DNA from: CAZJRQ01 sp964548535
Lineage (GTDB): Bacteria; Bacillota; Clostridia; Oscillospirales; Ruminococcaceae
Direction of reading: 5' to 3'
DNA length: 33,191 nt
Assembly: GCA_964548535.1 (NCBI GenBank)
Contig: CAZJRQ010000026.1
Location: forward strand, 1-33,191
Made by a program: the position numbers and the translations under genes. The notes under the pieces were generated by a model. The model did not search any database. It saw only the letters and a list, made by a program, of their open reading frames with translations, and was not told the origin of the DNA. How positions within the stretch are numbered: the first letter of the stretch is position 1; each line of letters starts with the position of its first letter. Positions 7,598 through 17,368 of the stretch are shown here, one piece after another.

Positions 7598-9081
7598 TTA
7601 AAGCTGGTGAACAACAAAAATCTGATAAATGCTCTGTACTGCTCTTTCAAAATCTTCTTCTTCAACGCCGACAATTACATTAAGCTCACTTGAACCCTGG
7701 TCAATCATCTTTACGTTTACGTGAGCGTGTGCAAGTGCAGCAAAAATTCTGCCTGCAGTTCCTCTGTTCGATTTCATCGCACGTCCAACAACTGCAATTA
7801 GTGCAAGACCAGTTTCAATATCAATTGAATCAGGCGCAACATTTCTATGAAGTCCGCTTAAAATATCCTGCTCCTTAGGCTCAAACTCTTCCTGATGAAC
7901 AATAACACTCATTGTGTCAATTCCAGATGGAGTATGCTCATAAGAAATTCCGTTTTTCTCAAAAACCTCTAGAACCTTTCTGCCAAAACCAAGCTCACTG
8001 TTCATCATATCCTTTTCGATATTAATAACAGTAAAGCCCTTCTTCCCAGCAATACCAGTAATAGTAAACGGTGGCTTTTGTGATGTACTTTCAACAATCA
8101 TAGTGCCATGATCGTCAGGTGCATTAGTATTCTTAATGTTAATTGGAATACCAGCCTTACGCACTGGGAAAATTGCATCTTCATGCAAAACGCCTGCTCC
8201 CATATATGAAAGCTCGCGAAGCTCTTTATATGTTATTGTAGTAATAGGCAAAGGATCTTCAACTATTCTAGNNNNNNNNNNNNNNNNNNNNNNNNNNNNN
8301 NNNNNNNNNNNNNNNNNNNNNNNNNNNNNNNNNNNNNNNNNNNNNNNNNNNNNNNNNNNNNNNNNNNNNNNCGAAGCTCTTTATATGTTATTGTAGTAAT
8401 AGGCAAAGGATCTTCAACTATTCTAGGATCAGCAATCAAAAATCCTGAAACGTCTGTCCAGTTTTCATAAATATCAGCATTAACAGCAGCCGCAACGATA
8501 GAACCAGTTACATCAGAACCGCCTCTTGAGAAAGTCTTAATAGTGTCATTTGGCATTGAACCATAAAATCCTGGAATTACAGCATTTTTCACATTTTCAA
8601 GTCTAGCAGAAAGTTCAGTATTTGTACGTTCCTTATCAAACACGCCAAAATCATTGAAATAAATAACATCAGCTGAATCAACAAACTCATAGCCAAGATA
8701 ATTAGCAAGCACAATTCCGTTTAGATACTCACCTCTTGAAGCTGCATAATCACGTCCAGCTCTTCCAATAAACGCAGCTTTAATTATATCAAATTCACTT
8801 TCAAGTGAAAGTTCAAGACCTAAGTCGTTGATGATTTCATTATATCTTTCTCTAATTTTATCAAACTGCGCATCAAAGCTTTTGCCCTTTGAAGCAAGCT
8901 CATAACAGCCATAAAGCATATCTGTTACTTTTGTGTCAGCGTTAAATCTCTTACCTGGAGCAGAAGGAACGACAAAACGACGTGATTCCTCAGCACGAAT
9001 AATATCTCCAACCTTTTTAAACTGTGAAGCACTAGCAAGTGAACTTCCACCAAACTTAACAACCTTAGTCAAAACTCTCAT
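7598..9081 (-). CDS. lysC: Aspartate kinase, interrupted by an assembly gap
   Basis: This enzyme phosphorylates aspartate, the first step towards lysine, threonine, methionine and diaminopimelate. The N-terminal kinase domain begins with VVKFGGSSLA and contains FSRGGSDVTGS and the WTDVSGFLIADPR nucleotide-binding region. After FPVRKAGIPI come tandem ACT domains (GITGIAGKKG-type and ALIAVVGRAM), which mediate feedback control by lysine or threonine. A 100-N run at 8272-8371 splits the frame, but the bases on both sides are the same 55 nucleotides. Removing the Ns and one copy (155 bases) leaves exactly 443 codons in one frame, so the gene is intact in the organism and encodes 442 residues. It starts at ATG 9081 behind AAGGGG and has its own promoter at 9131-9159. 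It is a single-function aspartokinase, not fused to homoserine dehydrogenase. Confidence 0.93.
8217..8426. other. Assembly gap (100 N) flanked by a duplicated 55-base contig overlap
   Basis: Bases 8217-8271 and 8372-8426 are identical (both begin CGAAGCTCTTTATATG and end AACTATTCTAG). They bracket exactly 100 N at 8272-8371. An overlap of 55 is a common de Bruijn k-mer length, and the reading frame closes when one copy is removed. I read this as a scaffolding artefact, not a biological repeat. Confidence 0.93.
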
Positions 9082-9130
9082 TTCCCCTTACTTAATAAAT
9101 TAAATTTCACGTTATACAAGTCACTTATTA

Positions 9131-9159
9131 ATTATATAGATTTTTCATTATTAAGTCAA
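9131..9159 (-). promoter_or_regulatory. Promoter of lysC
   Basis: TTGACT (complement of 9154-9159), a 17-base spacer and TATAAT (complement of 9131-9136), 50 bases before the start codon. The rest of the 9082-9296 gap shows nothing I can support. Confidence 0.8.
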
Positions 9160-9296
9160 TGTACAAATGCGCTAAAATTTTGTTAATTTTTCGTGTCTGT
9201 TTGTGGAATACGCTTGTATCTGTGTGACGTACATATCTTGAAAAAAGTCCGTCAAATCCACACCACTAATATCATTACTTATACTATGCGGTAAAA

Positions 9297-9998
9297 TTAC
9301 AGCTTATTCATTCTATATCCAACACCGATATGCGTTTGAATATATTTTTGATTGTTCACAGAATTTTTCTCTATTTTTTTACGCAAAGTCGCCATAAAAA
9401 CACGAAGTGATGCAACATCACTTTCAAAGGCACTGCCCCAAATCTCACGTGTTATATAAGTATAAGTAAGTACCTTTCCTACATTTTTAGAAAGCAGACA
9501 AACAAGCTTATATTCAATCGGTGTAAGATGAATTTCTTGCTCATTCATAAAAACACTTCCAGCAGCATAATCAATTCGCAGACTTGCATTTACAAATTCT
9601 GACTGCTCATCCAAAACATGATTTTTCATATAGCTTAAACGTCTTTGAGCAACTCTAAGCCTTGCAAGCAGTTCTTCTACTGAAAAAGGCTTTGTAATAT
9701 AATCATCAGCACCAGCATCAAGAGCCTCAATTTTATCAACATCTTCACTTCTTGCGCTAATTACAATTATCGGAATATTAGTCCATGTGCGAACCTTTTT
9801 TATAACATCAACACCGTCCATATCAGGCAGACCTAAATCAAGCAGAATTATATCAGGATTATATGTTGATGCCGCCATTATAGCAGCTTTTCCGTTTTCA
9901 GCAGACTCAAAGCGATAGTCATTAGCCTCAAGCGTTGTTATTATTAAATTTCTGATTGCGCAATCGTCTTCAACAATCAAAACGAATGGTTTATTCAT
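9297..9998 (-). CDS. kdpE: OmpR-family response regulator KdpE
   Basis: The 233-residue protein has a receiver domain with acidic pocket EDD (10-12), phosphoacceptor Asp54 in LLDLGLPDMDG, the Ser/Thr of VISARSE and the Lys of DYITKPF. A C-terminal winged-helix DNA-binding domain follows (LTPIEYKLVCLLSKNVGKV, then the wing VGYRMNKL). KdpE is phosphorylated by KdpD and activates the kdpFABC promoter at low potassium or turgor stress. Its ATG at 9998 overlaps the last 8 bases of kdpD, so the two are translationally coupled. The candidate binding site is the 11-bp tandem repeat at 17572-17593. The assignment rests on context with kdpD and kdpFABC as well as on family features. Confidence 0.93.
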   Translation of the reverse strand: MNKPFVLIVEDDCAIRNLIITTLEANDYRFESAENGKAAIMAASTYNPDIILLDLGLPDMDGVDVIKKVRTWTNIPIIVISARSEDVDKIEALDAGADDYITKPFSVEELLARLRVAQRRLSYMKNHVLDEQSEFVNASLRIDYAAGSVFMNEQEIHLTPIEYKLVCLLSKNVGKVLTYTYITREIWGSAFESDVASLRVFMATLRKKIEKNSVNNQKYIQTHIGVGYRMNKL

Positions 9999-12690
9999 GA
10001 ATTGCTACCTCCTCAGCAGGAATTGTAAAGCGAAAAATTGCTCCCTTAGATTTATTGTCCAAAACCGAAATAGTTCCGCCATGTGCATTGATAATTGATT
10101 TACACAAAGCAAGACCAAATCCAAGTCCGCGTCGGCTGTCGACAACTGCGTTCTCGTCAGTGTAAAACATATCAAAAATTTTCGGCTTTGACTCATCTGA
10201 AATACCAGGACCGTTGTCTGCAATTTCAACAACAACCCACTCTTTCTCTTTAGATAAAATTATCTTTATCTCAGATCCTTCTGGAGTATATTTTATAGCA
10301 TTTCCTACAATATTTATTATAACCTGACAAATAAGTCTTGCATCAATCTTAACCATTAAAAATTCATCGGACTGAACAATGCTTATTTTATGGTTTGTGT
10401 TTTTTATTCCGATGTGCGAAATCGCCTCTTCGACAACCTCATCAATAAGCTCAGCCGTCATTCTTATGTTAATCGAACCATCCTCAATTCGAGTAACCGA
10501 AAGCAGGTTTTCCACAAGATTTATAAGCCATAGCGAATCATCATAAATATCGCTGTAAAGACTTTTTTTCTTCTCATCACTTATGCTGTCACTATTTGAA
10601 TACAAAATGCTTGCATTGCCTGAAATAGCCGTCAGCGGTGTGCGCAAATCGTGAGAAATCGCACGCAGAAGATTTGCCCTTAGCTGTTCGTTTTTAGCCA
10701 AAACAGCAGCATCCTCTTTCTCCTTTATATTACGCTCATTCTCCAAAGCAAGTGCACATTCGCCAAGCATTGAAAGCATAATACTCTGTTCAAGCGAGTC
10801 AAGCGGAGTTTCACCAATAACAATTCCAGCAACGCCATAAACACTTTCGTTTATTCTAACTGCCAAATACAAGCATTTTGAATTTGACAAGGTGTTTGTT
10901 GATGCACCAGCCTTTTTGTTATTTTTATAAACCCAAGCCGCCACCGCTCGCTCGTTATCAGAAATATACTCACTATGCTTATCAGACTCAGATTCATTAG
11001 AATAAAAAATTTTCGGCTCTTGAATCTTATCATCTTCGCCATAATAAAACACAATATCTCTATCCAAAAGCTTGATAAGCTGACTTGCAGTAACAGTTAT
11101 AATCTCATCTTTTTCATCAGCCTGCTGTAAAAGATAGTTTGTATCAAACAAAACTTTTGTGCGATAAGCTGTCTGTGCCGAATGCTTAGCGTTTTGATTT
11201 ATTTTACTCGAAAGACTGCTCGTAATAAATGCTGCTATAAACATAATTAAAAACGTAGCTGGATAACCAGAATCATACGTATCCTTACTTAATTTAGGTT
11301 CAGTAAATGCTAAATTAAATACCAATACACTCACGAATGATTGTGCCAAACTGTATATTCGTTTAGAAGTTACAACAGATGTTATTAAAACTCCCAAAAT
11401 ATAAACTGTAATTATATTAGCTTCACTAAAACCCAAACGCTCAAAAACAAGTCCAATAATCGTTGCCGCGATAACAATTAAAAAAGTTTTTATAACATCA
11501 GAAATCTGAAATTTACTTTCTGCAATCTTTTTCTTCTGCTCACGATACACAGGAGTCTCTTTGTCAGGGATAATATAAACATCTAAATTAGGGGAATATG
11601 AAATAAGTTTTTCTGTCAAAGTCGGCTTGCTGAAAAAGTATTTCCGCTTTGCATTATTTCTTCCCAAAACAATTTTAGACACACCCGAAAGCCTTGCAAA
11701 CTCATGAATTTGATATGGTATATCATCTCCATATGTAGTTTCAATCGTCGCGCCCAACTGCTCAGCGAGATATATGTTTGCACGAAGTTGTTTTTTGTCA
11801 TCATCGCTCATTTCTGCAAACTCGTTAGTTTCTACAAACAAAGCTGTAAAAGTTCCTCTAAAAGCTTGAGCCATTCTTGCCGCTGTTCGAATAATCTTAG
11901 CATTCGAAGGCGAAGATGAAAGACATACTAAAATATGCTCATCAGTATAATAATCATCATTATGCTTAATTCTTACAGTTTCCGAAATTTTGTTAACTCG
12001 GTCAGCACATCGTCTAAGTGCCATTTCACGAAGTGCAACTAAATTCTGCAATGAGAAAAATCCAGTCAAAGCATTTTGAATCTGCGCCTTTTTATAAATG
12101 TGTCCGGCATTCAATCTGTCTAGAAGTTCCTGCGGTTCAATGTCAACAAGCTCAACCTGGTCAGCATCATCAAAAACCTTGTCAGGAATACGCTCGCGAA
12201 CAACCACCCCAGTAATCGACGCCACCATGTTATTAAGACTTTCGATATGCTGCACATTTACAGTGGTGTAAACGTCAATACCAGCTTTAAGCAGTTCATT
12301 TATATCTTGATATCTCTTAACATGCCGACTGCCTGTAGCATTAGTATGAGCAAGTTCATCAACTAAAATCAGCTTTGGCTTTCTCTTTATCGCCGCATCT
12401 AAATCAAACTCTTTAAGACTAATGTTATTATGCACAATAACGGTGTTAGGGATTTTCTCAAGTCCGCTCATTAAAGAGGCGGTCTGCGGTCTTGCGTGTG
12501 GCTCTACATATCCGATAACAACATCAACGCCACGCCTTTTTGCCGCATGGGCAGCTTTAAGCATAGCATAAGTCTTTCCGACTCCTGCCGCATAACCAAA
12601 GAATATTTTCAAATGTCCGCGATTTTCATCTCTGTACTCTTTGCGAATTGCATTCAAAAGCTCATCAGGATTAGCTCTGCACTCTTCCAT
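9991..12690 (-). CDS. kdpD: Potassium-sensing histidine kinase KdpD
   Basis: About 899 residues in full-length KdpD order. An N-terminal KdpD domain carries Walker A GYAAGVGKT (32-40) and DELAHTN (111-117). A universal-stress-protein domain (about 250-375) follows, then four membrane helices (about 398-492), a GAF-like region, HisKA with the phosphorylated His680 in AISHDLRTPL, and the HATPase domain (N box VGNAIKYTPEG, ADNGPGIS, RRGLGFGLALCKS). It senses low potassium and phosphorylates or dephosphorylates KdpE. The USP domain contains S258-x-S260-x20-FTALF, the pattern linked to cyclic-di-AMP binding. I chose ATG 12690 because GGTG lies 6 bases upstream; TTG 12702 would add only four residues. 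Transcription starts from its own promoter at 12739-12767, separate from kdpFABC. Confidence 0.95.
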   Translation of the reverse strand: MEECRANPDELLNAIRKEYRDENRGHLKIFFGYAAGVGKTYAMLKAAHAAKRRGVDVVIGYVEPHARPQTASLMSGLEKIPNTVIVHNNISLKEFDLDAAIKRKPKLILVDELAHTNATGSRHVKRYQDINELLKAGIDVYTTVNVQHIESLNNMVASITGVVVRERIPDKVFDDADQVELVDIEPQELLDRLNAGHIYKKAQIQNALTGFFSLQNLVALREMALRRCADRVNKISETVRIKHNDDYYTDEHILVCLSSSPSNAKIIRTAARMAQAFRGTFTALFVETNEFAEMSDDDKKQLRANIYLAEQLGATIETTYGDDIPYQIHEFARLSGVSKIVLGRNNAKRKYFFSKPTLTEKLISYSPNLDVYIIPDKETPVYREQKKKIAESKFQISDVIKTFLIVIAATIIGLVFERLGFSEANIITVYILGVLITSVVTSKRIYSLAQSFVSVLVFNLAFTEPKLSKDTYDSGYPATFLIMFIAAFITSSLSSKINQNAKHSAQTAYRTKVLFDTNYLLQQADEKDEIITVTASQLIKLLDRDIVFYYGEDDKIQEPKIFYSNESESDKHSEYISDNERAVAAWVYKNNKKAGASTNTLSNSKCLYLAVRINESVYGVAGIVIGETPLDSLEQSIMLSMLGECALALENERNIKEKEDAAVLAKNEQLRANLLRAISHDLRTPLTAISGNASILYSNSDSISDEKKKSLYSDIYDDSLWLINLVENLLSVTRIEDGSINIRMTAELIDEVVEEAISHIGIKNTNHKISIVQSDEFLMVKIDARLICQVIINIVGNAIKYTPEGSEIKIILSKEKEWVVVEIADNGPGISDESKPKIFDMFYTDENAVVDSRRGLGFGLALCKSIINAHGGTISVLDNKSKGAIFRFTIPAEEVAIHE

Positions 12691-12738
12691 AAAATTCACC
12701 AAATTTCTTAATGTGATATATATCCATTTTTCGCTTTA

Positions 12739-12767
12739 ATTATATCATATAACCCTATTAATAGCAA
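12739..12767 (-). promoter_or_regulatory. Promoter of kdpDE
   Basis: TTGCTA (complement of 12762-12767), a 17-base spacer and TATAAT (complement of 12739-12744), about 50 bases before kdpD. It implies basal expression of the sensor pair independent of kdpFABC. Confidence 0.75.
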
Positions 12768-12782
12768 TGATTTTTTTGCTGA

Positions 12783-12820
12783 CAAAATATAAGGCCTACG
12801 GACAAAGCCATAGACCTTAT
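12783..12820 (-). terminator. Terminator after kdpC
   Basis: A 13-bp stem with G-U pairs: ATAAGGCCTACGG (12789-12801) against CCATAGACCTTAT (12808-12820), then a short ATTTTG tail on the minus strand. It separates kdpFABC from kdpDE, perhaps incompletely because the U-tract is weak. Confidence 0.65.
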
Positions 12821-12833
12821 ACCTGTCTGTATT

Positions 12834-13436
12834 CTATTTAAGTATTCCGTCAAGCATTAGATTGACTTTTAATACATTTACAGTTTCTTCTCCAAAAACG
12901 CCCAGGAATTTCTTATCAGTACATTTGTCAATTATATCCTCAACCTGAGCATTAGTCATATCATTTTCCTTAGCAACACGCTCAATTTGATACTTTGCAG
13001 CCGCTACTGAAATTTGCGGGTCAAGTCCGCTGCCCGAACAGGTTACCAAATCAACTGGAATTGGAGTATCACCCTTATCCGGATTGCTAGCCTTAATTTT
13101 ATCAACACGCTGTGCAATAAGTTCTCCATACTCCTGACTGTCAGGACTCAAATTTGAAGGAGATGCATACATTACAGCATTTCCATCCTTGTCTGTATAT
13201 GTAGAAACGTCAATATTCATAATACGCCCCCACATATATTTTTCGTCAGTATACTGCTGTCCCAAAAGTTCACAGCCGTATATTTTTCCGTCAACCTCAA
13301 TCATACTTCCATTTGCTTTTTCAGGAAAAAATATCTGTGCGATAACAGTTACAAACATCGTGTAAAAAACACCGCAAACAACCGTGAATATAAGAAATAT
13401 AATCAAAGCCTTTTTTAGTATGTTCATAGTTTTCAT
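12834..13436 (-). CDS. kdpC: Potassium-transporting ATPase subunit KdpC
   Basis: The 200-residue protein has one N-terminal membrane helix (about residues 8-35) and an extracytoplasmic domain. Family hallmarks are SPSNLSPDSQEYGELI, SGSGLDPQISVAAA and the C-terminal VNVLKVNLMLD. KdpC stabilises the KdpFABC complex and is needed for high-affinity ATP use. I place the start at ATG 13436 because GGAGGAG lies 8 bases upstream; a TTG two codons earlier would leave no spacing. It follows kdpB after a short gap and is last in the structural operon, before a terminator. Length is typical. Confidence 0.96.
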   Translation of the reverse strand: MKTMNILKKALIIFLIFTVVCGVFYTMFVTVIAQIFFPEKANGSMIEVDGKIYGCELLGQQYTDEKYMWGRIMNIDVSTYTDKDGNAVMYASPSNLSPDSQEYGELIAQRVDKIKASNPDKGDTPIPVDLVTCSGSGLDPQISVAAAKYQIERVAKENDMTNAQVEDIIDKCTDKKFLGVFGEETVNVLKVNLMLDGILK

Positions 13437-13453
13437 TAACAAATCTCCTCCGA

Positions 13454-15523
13454 TTATGATAAGCCAAGTGCTGTAATAATCATATCAATCAGCTTTACAA
13501 ATACAAATGGTGCTGCAAGTCCGCCAAGACCATAAACAAGCAAGTTTCTTGATAGCAGTTTTCCTGCTGGAACTTCTCTGTACTTAACACCCTTTAATGC
13601 TAGTGGAATAAGCGCTACAATAATTAGTGCGTTATAAATAATCGCCGACAAAATAGCACTTCTTGATGATGTCAAGTTCATGATATTAAGTGCTGAAAGT
13701 CCAGGATACAGCCCCATAAACAATGCTGGAATGATTGCGAAATATTTTGCAACGTCATTCGCAATTGAAAAAGTAGTCAAGCTTCCTCTTGTCATCAAAA
13801 GCTGTTTTCCTATACGAACAATGTCAATTAGCTTTGTTGGTGAAGAGTCAAGGTCAACCATGTTCCCTGCCTCTTTCGCCGCTTGAGTACCGCTGTTCAT
13901 TGCAACTGCAACATCAGCCTGTGCCAAAGCTGGTGCGTCATTTGTACCGTCACCTGTCATTGCTACTAGATGTCCCTTTGCCTGAAGTTCTCTTATCATG
14001 CTAAGCTTCCCCTCAGGAGTAGCCTCAGCAAGAAAATCATCAACCCCTGCCTCAGCCGCAATAGCAGCCGCTGTTAGAGGGTTGTCGCCAGTAATCATAA
14101 TAGTTTTAATTCCCATTTTTCTAAGGTCATTAAACTTCTCCTGAACACCCTGCTTGATAATATCCTTAAGATAAATCACACCTAAAATCTTGTGATTTTT
14201 CGCTACAACAAGAGGTGTTCCGCCCTTGTTTGAAATATCCTTTACAGCATTATCGCATTCCTCACTATATGTTCCGCCGTTTGCCAAAACATAATCCCTA
14301 ACCGACTCTGCCGCACCTTTTCTGATTTCCTCACCATTATAATTAACACCGCTCATTCTAAGCTTTGCTGTAAATGGTATAAACTCAATGTTTTTATCGC
14401 CAAGCTCACGCTCTCTAATTCCAAAACGTTCTTTTGCTAAAATCACAACACTTCTGCCCTCTGGAGTTTCGTCTGCAAGAGATGAAAGCTGAGCCGCGTC
14501 TGCAAGTTCTTCCTTAGTTGCACCGTCAACTGCGATAAAGCCGCAAGCCTGACGATTTCCCAAAGTGATAGTACCTGTCTTGTCAAGCATTAAAATATCA
14601 ACATCACCAGCCGCTTCAATAGCACGACCGCTCATTGCCAAAACATTTGCCTGATTAAGCCTGCTCATGCCTGCTATACCGATTGCCGAAAGCAGCGCAC
14701 CAATAGTTGTTGGAGCAAGACATACAAGCAAAGCCACAAGAGTTGTTATTGATGTGGGGTTGTCAATTCCAGCCTGCTTAGCTGAAAATGTTGAGTATGC
14801 GAAAAGTGAAAGTGTAACTAAAATAAAAATCACTGTTAGCGCCATTAGAAAAATCTGCAACGCAATTTCGTTAGGTGTTTTCTTTCTAGCCGCACCCTCA
14901 ACCATTGCTATCATCTTGTCAAGAAAGCTCTCGCCTGCCTCGTTTGAAACTTCAACTACAACCCAGTCTGAAAGCAAGGTTGTTCCGCCTGTTACAGCAC
15001 TTCTGTCACCGCCGCTTTCACGAATTACAGGAGCAGATTCACCAGTAATCGCACTTTCATCAACCGACGCCGCACCCTCAATTACTTCACCGTCAGCAGG
15101 AATTTGCTCACCAGCCTTAACTATAACAATATCACCTTTTTTAAGTGTTACTGATGATACAGTTTGAATTTCATCTTTTCTGTCAGCCGACGGAATTCTA
15201 TACGCCTCAACGTCCTTTTTAGCAGCACGAAGTGAGTCAGCCTGTGCCTTTCCTCTGCCCTCAGCAATAGCCTCAGCAAAGTTTGCAAAAAGCACGGTAA
15301 ACCACAAGATTATCGTGATAGCAAGTGTATATCCAGATGGTGCATCTTTAAATCCAAAAAGAGAAACTAACCATAGGATTGTAGTAAGCACTGACGAAAT
15401 ATACACTAACATCATAACAGGATTTTGTGCCTGCGTTTTAGGATTTAGTTTTATAAACGAATCCTTAATTGCTCCGCTTACCATTTGCTTATCAGCAAGA
15501 GCAGATTTATTATTAGATGCCAT
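13454..15523 (-). CDS. kdpB: Potassium-transporting P-type ATPase subunit KdpB
   Basis: This 689-residue P-type ATPase hydrolyses ATP to drive potassium uptake through KdpA. All hallmark motifs are present: TGES in the actuator domain (AITGESAPVI), the phosphorylated Asp in MLDKTGTITLGN, the nucleotide-binding region with KLRMSGV and RKGAAESV, TGDNPLTAAAIA, and GDGTNDAPALAQADVAVAM. The TGES Ser, which in Escherichia coli KdpB is an inhibitory phosphorylation site, is conserved. About seven membrane helices are seen. It is the second large gene of kdpFABC, 21 bases after kdpA, with normal length and no damage. Confidence 0.97.
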   Translation of the reverse strand: MASNNKSALADKQMVSGAIKDSFIKLNPKTQAQNPVMMLVYISSVLTTILWLVSLFGFKDAPSGYTLAITIILWFTVLFANFAEAIAEGRGKAQADSLRAAKKDVEAYRIPSADRKDEIQTVSSVTLKKGDIVIVKAGEQIPADGEVIEGAASVDESAITGESAPVIRESGGDRSAVTGGTTLLSDWVVVEVSNEAGESFLDKMIAMVEGAARKKTPNEIALQIFLMALTVIFILVTLSLFAYSTFSAKQAGIDNPTSITTLVALLVCLAPTTIGALLSAIGIAGMSRLNQANVLAMSGRAIEAAGDVDILMLDKTGTITLGNRQACGFIAVDGATKEELADAAQLSSLADETPEGRSVVILAKERFGIRERELGDKNIEFIPFTAKLRMSGVNYNGEEIRKGAAESVRDYVLANGGTYSEECDNAVKDISNKGGTPLVVAKNHKILGVIYLKDIIKQGVQEKFNDLRKMGIKTIMITGDNPLTAAAIAAEAGVDDFLAEATPEGKLSMIRELQAKGHLVAMTGDGTNDAPALAQADVAVAMNSGTQAAKEAGNMVDLDSSPTKLIDIVRIGKQLLMTRGSLTTFSIANDVAKYFAIIPALFMGLYPGLSALNIMNLTSSRSAILSAIIYNALIIVALIPLALKGVKYREVPAGKLLSRNLLVYGLGGLAAPFVFVKLIDMIITALGLS

Positions 15524-15544
15524 GATTAATTAAAGCCTCCCTTA

Positions 15545-17368
15545 TTAACCGAAATATTCAGCGATTGGCCCAAGCGCAAGTGCTGGAAAAAAGCTTAGAG
15601 CACCAATCAAAATCACAATCAAAATCAGCAAAAATACAAACATTGCATTTGTTGTTGAAAGTGTACCTGCTGTTGAAACCAACTTCTTTTTACCAGCCAA
15701 ATGTCCTGCTATTGCTAAACTTCCGACAATAGGAATAAATCTTGCAAAAAGCATTACAAGTCCCAGCGACACATTCAAGAAGATAGTATTTGCATCAAAC
15801 CCCGCAAAAGCCGAACCGTTGTTTGCTCCGCATGATGAGTAAGCATATAAAAGTTCTGAGAAACCGTGCGCTCCGCTGTTGGTTAAACTGTTCGCCACGT
15901 CTGGCACAAGTGCCGCAATACCACTGCCGATAAGAATCGAAACTGGTGTTGCAAGACATACCATAACCGCCCATTTCATCTCGTATGGTTCAATCTTCTT
16001 ACCTAAAAACTCTGGCGTTCTGCCAACCATAAGTCCAGCAATAAACACTGTCAAAATAGCAAATGCCAGCATGCCGTAAAGTCCGCAGCCAACACCGCCA
16101 AAAATCACTTCACCCAACTGCATTAAAAGCATTAGCATCATTCCGCCAAGAGGAGTGTAGCTGTCAAACATTGAGTTTACAGAACCGCTTGATGCAGCAG
16201 TTGTAAATGCCGACCATGTTGTAGATGAAGCAATACCAAATCTTGCCTCCTTGCCCTCCATATTACCGCCAGCCTGATTTATCACTGACATATCAACCGC
16301 ACCATTCTGTGCAAGCTGTGCAGTGCCAATCTGCTCGTTAACAGCAATAATGCTCAAAGCAATTACCAAACAAATAAACATTGCCGAGAATATCGCATAG
16401 CCTTGTTTTTTGTTCCCGACACCCTTACCGAATGTAAAGCAAAGTGATGCTGGAATAAGCAAAATCGAAAGCATTTCTACTATATTAGTAAACGCGTTAG
16501 GGTTTTCAATAGGGTGAGCCGAATTTACACCAGTATATCCTCCGCCGTTTGTACCCGACTGCTTAATTGCAATTTGGCTAGCCGCTGGCCCCATTGGAAC
16601 AAACTGCTCTGCTATAATTTTCGCACCGTCAATAATTTTTCCGTCAACAGTTACAGTATTGTTTTCTGTATCAATTTCTGCATCATCAATAATGTCACCC
16701 TCAGCCGTAACTGCAATAGGTTCTACTAAATCAACTGTTTGACCAGATTTAAAGTTTTGAACAACTCCGCCAGCTACCAAAAGAAGTGATATTACAAGAT
16801 TGATAGGAATTAATATCTGTATAATAATTCTTGTAATGTCCACCCAAAAACTTCCCAAACCTTTCGCATTAATCTTAACAAATCCTCTGATTAATGCAAA
16901 AAGAACTGCAATTCCTGTTGCCGCTGAAACGAAGTTTTGAACTGTAAGTCCAAAAGACTGAGTCAAATAACTAAGTGCTGACTCTCCGCTGTATGCCTGC
17001 CAGTTTGTATTAGTAACAAAACTTATTGCAGTATTAAAAGCTAAGTCCCACCTAACTCCAGAAACATTTTGAGGATTTCCAGGCAAAACTCCCTGCAAAA
17101 GCAAAAGCAAGAATAAAAACACAAAGCCAACTGCTGAAAATAAAACTACACTTACAGCATATTTCTTTGCACTCATCTGCTCATCTGTGTCAACCTTCAT
17201 AACCTTGTAAACTAAGTTTTCACAAGGAGCAAGAATTTTTGACAAAAATGTCTTTTCACCATTCATAACCTTTTTTATGTATGCACCAAGCGGAATTGCT
17301 AATACTACAAGCACGCCTAAATAAAGAACATACTGCAAAATATATGCCCAACTAAAACTGTTATCCAT
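15545..17368 (-). CDS. kdpA: Potassium-transporting ATPase channel subunit KdpA
   Basis: The 607-residue membrane protein forms the potassium-selective channel of the Kdp complex. Signature stretches are VTNTNWQAYSGESALSY, GTNGGGYTGVNSAHPIENPN, TPLGGMMLMLLMQLGEVIFGG and GANNGSAFAGF. The protein is longer than the roughly 560 residues of Escherichia coli KdpA. The extra length is mainly an acidic insertion after VVQNF, around EGDIIDDAEIDTENNTVTVD, in the external loop before GPAASQIAIKQSG. The ATG overlaps the stop of kdpF by one base (TAATG). Confidence 0.96.
   Translation of the reverse strand: MDNSFSWAYILQYVLYLGVLVVLAIPLGAYIKKVMNGEKTFLSKILAPCENLVYKVMKVDTDEQMSAKKYAVSVVLFSAVGFVFLFLLLLLQGVLPGNPQNVSGVRWDLAFNTAISFVTNTNWQAYSGESALSYLTQSFGLTVQNFVSAATGIAVLFALIRGFVKINAKGLGSFWVDITRIIIQILIPINLVISLLLVAGGVVQNFKSGQTVDLVEPIAVTAEGDIIDDAEIDTENNTVTVDGKIIDGAKIIAEQFVPMGPAASQIAIKQSGTNGGGYTGVNSAHPIENPNAFTNIVEMLSILLIPASLCFTFGKGVGNKKQGYAIFSAMFICLVIALSIIAVNEQIGTAQLAQNGAVDMSVINQAGGNMEGKEARFGIASSTTWSAFTTAASSGSVNSMFDSYTPLGGMMLMLLMQLGEVIFGGVGCGLYGMLAFAILTVFIAGLMVGRTPEFLGKKIEPYEMKWAVMVCLATPVSILIGSGIAALVPDVANSLTNSGAHGFSELLYAYSSCGANNGSAFAGFDANTIFLNVSLGLVMLFARFIPIVGSLAIAGHLAGKKKLVSTAGTLSTTNAMFVFLLILIVILIGALSFFPALALGPIAEYFG

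Noticed and set aside
8263..8396. Two separate aspartokinase genes on either side of the N run
   Set aside because: The halves share the duplicated 55 bases and join in frame to a normal-length enzyme, so they are one gene.
13680..15167. Long plus-strand frames opposite kdpB
   Set aside because: They are antisense shadows of a conserved gene, with no ribosome sites and no domain pattern.
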